Of a stretch of DNA of 64,000 bases, positions 60,029-64,000 are shown in pieces; positions within the stretch are counted from its first letter, which is position 1; each line of letters opens with the position of its first letter. Below the pieces are notes generated by a model. The model saw only the letters and a list, made by a program, of their open reading frames with translations, searched no databases and had not been told where the DNA came from. The position numbers were made by a program, and so were the translations under genes. Source of the stretch: a virus; the IMG/VR virus record IMGVR_UViG_3300031787_005083, positions 121,763 through 185,762 of that record; one strand, given 5' to 3'.

Positions 60029-60754
60029 TTACAGTTTAATGTCTAAGCCTTTATTTGTCAAGAACTCTTTGACATTGTATTTAGGTTCAAAGCCTAATTC
60101 TTTTAAAATTTCTATGTTTGCCTGTGTACACTTTCTTTCGTGTAGTCTATTTAAACGAAGCGGTTTTCCTGGAGCTAGATCTTGAACGTTAGTACTTTCG
60201 CCAGTACCAACATCAACTACTCCTTTAATATTTGGATTTTTTATCAATAGCTCAATAGCATCACATAGATCCTCTACGTGAATAAAATCTCTAGAATGAT
60301 CAGTGATATATTCTAGTGAGTTTGATAACAGTTTATCCAATAACATGCCTTTTCTAGGATTGTCAGAATACACAGTATGGAATCTCATACCCACGCTATT
60401 ATCCGGAGCCATCATGTCCATGATATATTTGGATGCGGCATACGGATTTAGTGTAGGCTCATATGCTGAACTTGAACTTGCATACAGTATGCGAGCTTCA
60501 CTAAACTGATCAAAAATTCTACGCGATCCTTCAACGTTGACATGCCAATAAGGTCCAGGAAGCCGCATACTTTCTCTTACACCACTTTTTCCTGCTAGAT
60601 GTATTACTACATCAACTTCGTAATCAAGTGTACATGTTAGAATGTCTTTTCCATCTTTTAAATCTATACCATACATAGTATAGCCTCTATCCCACAAATA
60701 TGGATAAAGGTGACTACCAATAAATCCTTTATGACCTGTCATTAAAATACGCAT
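60029..60754 (-). CDS. NAD-dependent epimerase/dehydratase (extended SDR)
   Basis: A 241-residue protein with TGHKGFIGSHL (NAD site), HLAGKSGV, SSSSAY and YAASK (catalytic Tyr and Lys). It belongs to the UDP-sugar epimerase/dehydratase group. It is about 80 residues shorter than the usual 310-340 residues, mostly at the C-terminal substrate domain. It could make a sugar for the phage glycosyltransferase. AGGA lies 8 nt before ATG. Confidence 0.78.
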   Translation of the reverse strand: MRILMTGHKGFIGSHLYPYLWDRGYTMYGIDLKDGKDILTCTLDYEVDVVIHLAGKSGVRESMRLPGPYWHVNVEGSRRIFDQFSEARILYASSSSAYEPTLNPYAASKYIMDMMAPDNSVGMRFHTVYSDNPRKGMLLDKLLSNSLEYITDHSRDFIHVEDLCDAIELLIKNPNIKGVVDVGTGESTNVQDLAPGKPLRLNRLHERKCTQANIEILKELGFEPKYNVKEFLTNKGLDIKL

Positions 60755-60758
60755 TACT

Positions 60759-60869
60759 TTAATCCTGAAATCTTTCTTTTAATTCTTTTAACATCTGAAT
60801 GAGTTCTTCGATTATTTGTAAATCGTGATCTCTTTCTGTATCTACTTCTACTTCAATTTTAATTTTCAT
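60759..60869 (-). CDS. 36-aa acidic/helical protein (small ORF)
   Basis: A 36-residue frame, MKIKIEVEVDTERDHDLQII at its start and then a helical KEL-rich tail, with GGAGA before ATG 60869 inside the DNA polymerase 3' end. Its stop lies 5 nt before the epimerase start. It looks coding (regular codons, good SD) but is too short to prove. Confidence 0.45.
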   Translation of the reverse strand: MKIKIEVEVDTERDHDLQIIEELIQMLKELKERFQD

Positions 60870-60870
60870 T

Positions 60871-63543
60871 TTAGTCTCCAAAGTCAAACAAACTGTTGAA
60901 GGTATTGTGTCGCTTAGTATCCTCTAATGGATAGTCCAGCACTCCAATCAAATTGTCTAACTTATTATCAATAATAGTTTCTGCCATTGCTGCATCATCA
61001 AATGGCAGTTCTTTGAACCATTCAGGCATACGTAATTCATCTGTTGGATAAGCAACACTTGTATAGCCCAATGGGTTTTGTTTTAGTTTGCAAACAATAA
61101 CTTTCATGCCGTCAACAATCTCTTGCGAGTATTTGTCTCCGTTCATACGTTTAAGTGTATTCCAATTAATACTTGCTCTAACGTGGCCGGGCATGTTTGC
61201 TTTGCCCTGTTTTGCTTCGAGTCGTTGATAGTGTCCAATCTTGTTTGCACGTTTTGGACTACCTTTCTCCCAACCCGGACGTTCACTAAACTCTTGCCGG
61301 AATCTTGTAATACGTTCTAATACATCTTCTCTAGGTTTATCTGTAAGCACCATAAGCAATAGTTCGCTTAGAAATTCTTGCATAAACACAGGTGTATCAC
61401 TTCTACGCAGGTCTAAGCCCATAGCCTTTACTTTGCCTGGCTTACCATCTACGTCACTGCGGAAACCTTCTGTGTCATATACCAGAGCCGCATAACGTTT
61501 TTTAGTAATAAACAATCCGCTTTCAGCAACAATCTCACGACCTGCGGCAATAACTTCTGCTCGACTTTTTGGACAATGAAATGATTTTGCCATCATGTCA
61601 ACAAACGTAGCATTGGCTGCTTCTGCTACTTGATCGTAAAGTGTAATAACATTTTCTTTAGACCACGGAATCTTACCTGCTTCTACTTCTTTACTGAGAG
61701 TAGGCCAAGCACTAAAATACACAGAGTCAGTGTCACCGTAAATTACTGCCTCACCAACGTGATCATAAACACCAGTAATAACTTTGTTTACTTCTGCACT
61801 CATGTGTTTAACAATAGTACGACCAGTAAGAGTAGTACTTTGACCAATACGCTTGTCAAAGAATCTACAACCTGGATTAAGAATGGCACCGTATAAACTG
61901 TTAAGCAAAATCTTCTTAACCAACTGTCGTTTGTCCCAGTATTCAGTTTCTGCTTTGTTACCTGCTTCTTTTGCTTTTTTCAACATCTTTTGCAGGTCCT
62001 TACGTTCAGCATACCAACGCTTTAGAATACCTGGAATAACACCTTCAAACTCTTGTGTAAAGATAGTGCCGTTACTACTGAGCATCCACGGATTGTTACT
62101 GTCAAAAATTAATTTATAAATTTCAGCACCGCTCATTACTTCTGTTTGTCCGCTTTCAAAGTCTATTGTTAGAGCAACATCCTTGCGCTTGCTCATAACA
62201 GCTTCGTATTCTTCTGTTGCAAAACGACCTTCCCAACTTCCAGCAAATGTTTTTTTCTTAAGAGTTATGTCTTCGTGAACACGAGCATCACTGATGTCTA
62301 GTCGTATTTGTCCAACGATAGTTTCTGGAGCCATATTCAAAGCACGAATCACTGACGGATACAGAGAGTTCAAGTCCATCGAACCAATCCATTTGTGCAA
62401 GCCTTTTTTAGGAAACGCAACGTATGCACCTGCGGCTTGTATATTTTCTTCGTTATCTCTGTTTGTACGATTGGGAACCTGCAATCCACGATTGTGAGCT
62501 TCGTTGATAATACCTTGTTCAGTAACAGCAACAGCACCCATTGTAGTTTGGATAAGCACGGTGTTCTCATGTGCAATGGTATTACTCAAATCAATAAAGC
62601 GCAGTTTTTTATCTAACTTATCAAGTAGTGCAGTATCTTGAATGTTGTATTGAATAAACTTTTTAAAGTCATTGTTGTAAAGCTGATCCAACGTACCTTC
62701 GTATGCTGTCTTGTTTTCGCCTACTTCAATTTCACCAATAGCATCTAGTCGATAACTGTGACGTTCTTCATAGGTATACTTACGATACAAGTTCAAACTG
62801 TCTACGTGTACACGACCTACTAAATCGTATGTCTCGCTCATCTTGCCGTACTTTTCGTATTCACGCTTCTTAGGCAATTGACCCCATAAGCAAAAACGTC
62901 TTGTATCGTCTTTACTCATTATGCGGGCTACACGATTTACAATATAAGGGATATCATAGCCCTCGCTGTTCCAACCACTTAATATATCAGCTTCTTCGAT
63001 AAGTGTTAAGAACGTGTCCAGCATGTCCTTTTCTTTTTCAAACAACATTACATTAGGAATATCTTTAACTAATTCTGTCGCTTGCTCCATAGTAAGTGTC
63101 TTAGGAGGGACTGCCAAACATATCATTGTTTCTAACCACTGCAAATAAACGGAGACAGACGTAATGCCCATAAATGGATCGCTAGGGTCAGCAAATCCAC
63201 GTTCGGGATCAAAGTCTGTCTCAATATCGAAAAATGCAATGTTTAGTTTTGGAGCATCTTGGTTGAGATAGTTTTCACTTAGACATTGAAAGATTGGATT
63301 AATATCACTTTCAAATAAAGTTTTATCTCGATTGATGGCAATTTCTTTGCGGAAATCTTTTGTGTTCTTACATACAATACGACTCAAAGGATCTCCGTAC
63401 ACACTCTTGTACTTGCCTTTTTGGTCTTTGTAGTAAAATGTATACTTTACAGGATATTCACGGAATGTTCTAACTCCGTCTTTGCGTTCAACTATTTTGA
63501 TCGTATCATGATCACGGTCAAACAATGCGTCTACGTAACTCAA
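60871..63543 (-). CDS. 43: family B DNA polymerase, T4 gp43-like
   Basis: An 890-residue replicative polymerase with a 3'-5' exonuclease site FFDIETD (D106, E108), polymerase motif A DLNSLYPSVI (D390), motif B KKILLNSLYG (543-552) and motif C YGDTDSVYF (D604, D606). Length and order match T4 gp43 (898 residues). It starts at TTG, with GGGAGG about 7 nt upstream. A 5-bp stem with an 8-nt loop sits right against this Shine-Dalgarno sequence, as in the T4 gene 43 translational operator. Confidence 0.93.
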   Translation of the reverse strand: MSYVDALFDRDHDTIKIVERKDGVRTFREYPVKYTFYYKDQKGKYKSVYGDPLSRIVCKNTKDFRKEIAINRDKTLFESDINPIFQCLSENYLNQDAPKLNIAFFDIETDFDPERGFADPSDPFMGITSVSVYLQWLETMICLAVPPKTLTMEQATELVKDIPNVMLFEKEKDMLDTFLTLIEEADILSGWNSEGYDIPYIVNRVARIMSKDDTRRFCLWGQLPKKREYEKYGKMSETYDLVGRVHVDSLNLYRKYTYEERHSYRLDAIGEIEVGENKTAYEGTLDQLYNNDFKKFIQYNIQDTALLDKLDKKLRFIDLSNTIAHENTVLIQTTMGAVAVTEQGIINEAHNRGLQVPNRTNRDNEENIQAAGAYVAFPKKGLHKWIGSMDLNSLYPSVIRALNMAPETIVGQIRLDISDARVHEDITLKKKTFAGSWEGRFATEEYEAVMSKRKDVALTIDFESGQTEVMSGAEIYKLIFDSNNPWMLSSNGTIFTQEFEGVIPGILKRWYAERKDLQKMLKKAKEAGNKAETEYWDKRQLVKKILLNSLYGAILNPGCRFFDKRIGQSTTLTGRTIVKHMSAEVNKVITGVYDHVGEAVIYGDTDSVYFSAWPTLSKEVEAGKIPWSKENVITLYDQVAEAANATFVDMMAKSFHCPKSRAEVIAAGREIVAESGLFITKKRYAALVYDTEGFRSDVDGKPGKVKAMGLDLRRSDTPVFMQEFLSELLLMVLTDKPREDVLERITRFRQEFSERPGWEKGSPKRANKIGHYQRLEAKQGKANMPGHVRASINWNTLKRMNGDKYSQEIVDGMKVIVCKLKQNPLGYTSVAYPTDELRMPEWFKELPFDDAAMAETIIDNKLDNLIGVLDYPLEDTKRHNTFNSLFDFGD

Positions 63544-63550
63544 TTAAATG

Positions 63551-63574
63551 CCTCCCCGTTATTAATGGCTAACG
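63551..63574 (-). promoter_or_regulatory. RNA hairpin next to the DNA polymerase Shine-Dalgarno (possible autogenous operator)
   Basis: On the - strand the RNA reads CGTTA, an 8-nt loop (GCCATTAA) and TAACG, ending at 63557, and is followed at once by GGGAGG (63551-63556) and TTG at 63543. T4 gene 43 has a 5-bp stem with an 8-nt loop just before its SD, where gp43 binds and represses its own translation. The loop bases differ here, so I call it by position and shape. Confidence 0.5.
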
Positions 63575-63611
63575 TTGCCTCTACATGTTCGTAAGTGAAC
63601 GACTCTATAAA

Positions 63612-63619
63612 TATTTATT
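63612..63619 (-). promoter_or_regulatory. late promoter-like box upstream of DNA polymerase
   Basis: AATAAATA on the - strand (63612-63619) overlaps a 12-bp palindrome (ATAAATATTTAT, 63607-63618). It lies about 68 nt before the TTG of the polymerase gene. It may be a promoter for gene 43, but the sequence departs from TATAAATA by one base and is A/T-rich, so it is tentative. Confidence 0.35.
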
Positions 63620-63902
63620 ACCACCAACTATTTGCAACGCCAAACCCGAATACGTTTATAACTGCAAAATAACCAGTCAGTAACATTGGCCAAGCCAAGC
63701 CTCTTCTATAATAAGCGTATGTGCCAGTGATACTTCCAATAAAGAAGCCAGGATAGATAACAGCCATGTTTGGACTTTGTGCAGTAAAGGCAAGAGTTAA
63801 ACTTGCCGCTACTGTAAACACAAAACTAATTAACTCAAAAGTAAAAGCAGTTTTATCACTATGATAACTGTCCAGCCAAAAGTCTTTTATTTTTTTAATC
63901 AT
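63618..63902 (-). CDS. small membrane protein
   Basis: A 94-residue protein with two to three membrane segments: FELISFVFTVAASLTLAF, AVIYPGFFIGSITGTY and MLLTGYFAVINVFGFGVA. The N-terminus is basic and cytoplasmic. Function unknown; similar small membrane proteins are common in marine T4-like phages. Its ATG overlaps the stop of the partial upstream gene. Confidence 0.65.
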   Translation of the reverse strand: MIKKIKDFWLDSYHSDKTAFTFELISFVFTVAASLTLAFTAQSPNMAVIYPGFFIGSITGTYAYYRRGLAWPMLLTGYFAVINVFGFGVANSWW

Positions 63903-64000
63903 TTATCCTTGCCAACGGTTACGACCAATGTTTCTAAGTCGTCAAACTCGCCAGCAACACGATCCCAGTCGCCTTTTCGTGCAATTTTAATTGCTTTGGT
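63899..64000 (-). CDS. 3' end of a gene of unknown function (partial)
   Basis: A frame open to the window edge, encoding 33 residues before the stop (TKAIKIARKGDWDRVAGEFD and on to TVGKDK). It overlaps the membrane protein ATG as ATGA. Its function cannot be told from this fragment. Confidence 0.55.
   Translation of the reverse strand, partial: TKAIKIARKGDWDRVAGEFDDLETLVVTVGKDK

Noticed and set aside
1-64000. tRNA genes, CRISPR array, integrase or IS element
   Set aside because: No tRNA-like cloverleaf, repeat-spacer pattern, recombinase motif or terminal inverted repeats were noticed. A scan with tRNAscan-SE would be decisive for tRNA.

Overview
This window is almost certainly part of the genome of a T4-like, marine-type tailed phage (a myovirus related to the cyanophage/pelagiphage T4-like group). 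The evidence is a family B DNA polymerase, a gp45-type sliding clamp, a T4 RNase H-type 5' nuclease, a MoxR/VWA pair, an Mtd-N type tail or receptor-binding protein and many small phage genes, all AT-rich and packed with ATGA or TAATG overlaps. T4-type late promoter boxes (TATAAATA) occur throughout. The host cannot be read from the sequence; low GC and gene content fit an oceanic bacterium. I saw no tRNA, rRNA, CRISPR array, IS element or integrase, and no stretch over 300 bases lacks a gene.

Positions 1-40,859 form a dense accessory island. It carries 15 radical SAM enzymes, about ten 2-oxoglutarate/Fe(II) oxygenase-like or cupin-like proteins, four SGNH hydrolase-like proteins, three members of a TEKTWR glycosyltransferase-like family, two short SDRs, a GNAT-like protein, a PRMT-like and another methyltransferase, a PLP aminotransferase-like enzyme, an amidinotransferase, two kinase-like proteins and a PP-loop QueC-like ATPase. 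Genes run in alternating blocks: + (1-13.8 kb), - (13.7-20 kb), + (20-24.6 kb), - (24.5-26.8 kb), + (26.8-30 kb), - (30-32.9 kb), + (33-40.9 kb). Blocks meet tail to tail with overlapping stops, or diverge from short promoters in which a TAAATA box lies only 4-5 nt from the start codon.

Positions 40,856-64,000 are the phage core, all on the - strand: tail protein, small conserved phage genes, VWA metallopeptidase-like protein and MoxR ATPase, RNase H, a deazaguanine set (QueE, FolE, QueD-like, DpdA-like transglycosylase), PRTase, HIT protein, glycosyltransferase, epimerase, sliding clamp and DNA polymerase. Several core genes have consensus sigma70 promoters (TTGACA/TATAAT), and the polymerase has a hairpin against its Shine-Dalgarno sequence like the T4 gene 43 translational operator.

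How the parts may work together: FolE, QueD-like, QueE and possibly the island PP-loop protein would make preQ0, and the DpdA-like enzyme would insert it into phage DNA. The island looks like a biosynthetic or tailoring cargo of unknown product in which radical and Fe(II) chemistry, group transfer and ester hydrolysis are combined. A modified surface glycan, small molecule or protein are all possible, and none is proven.
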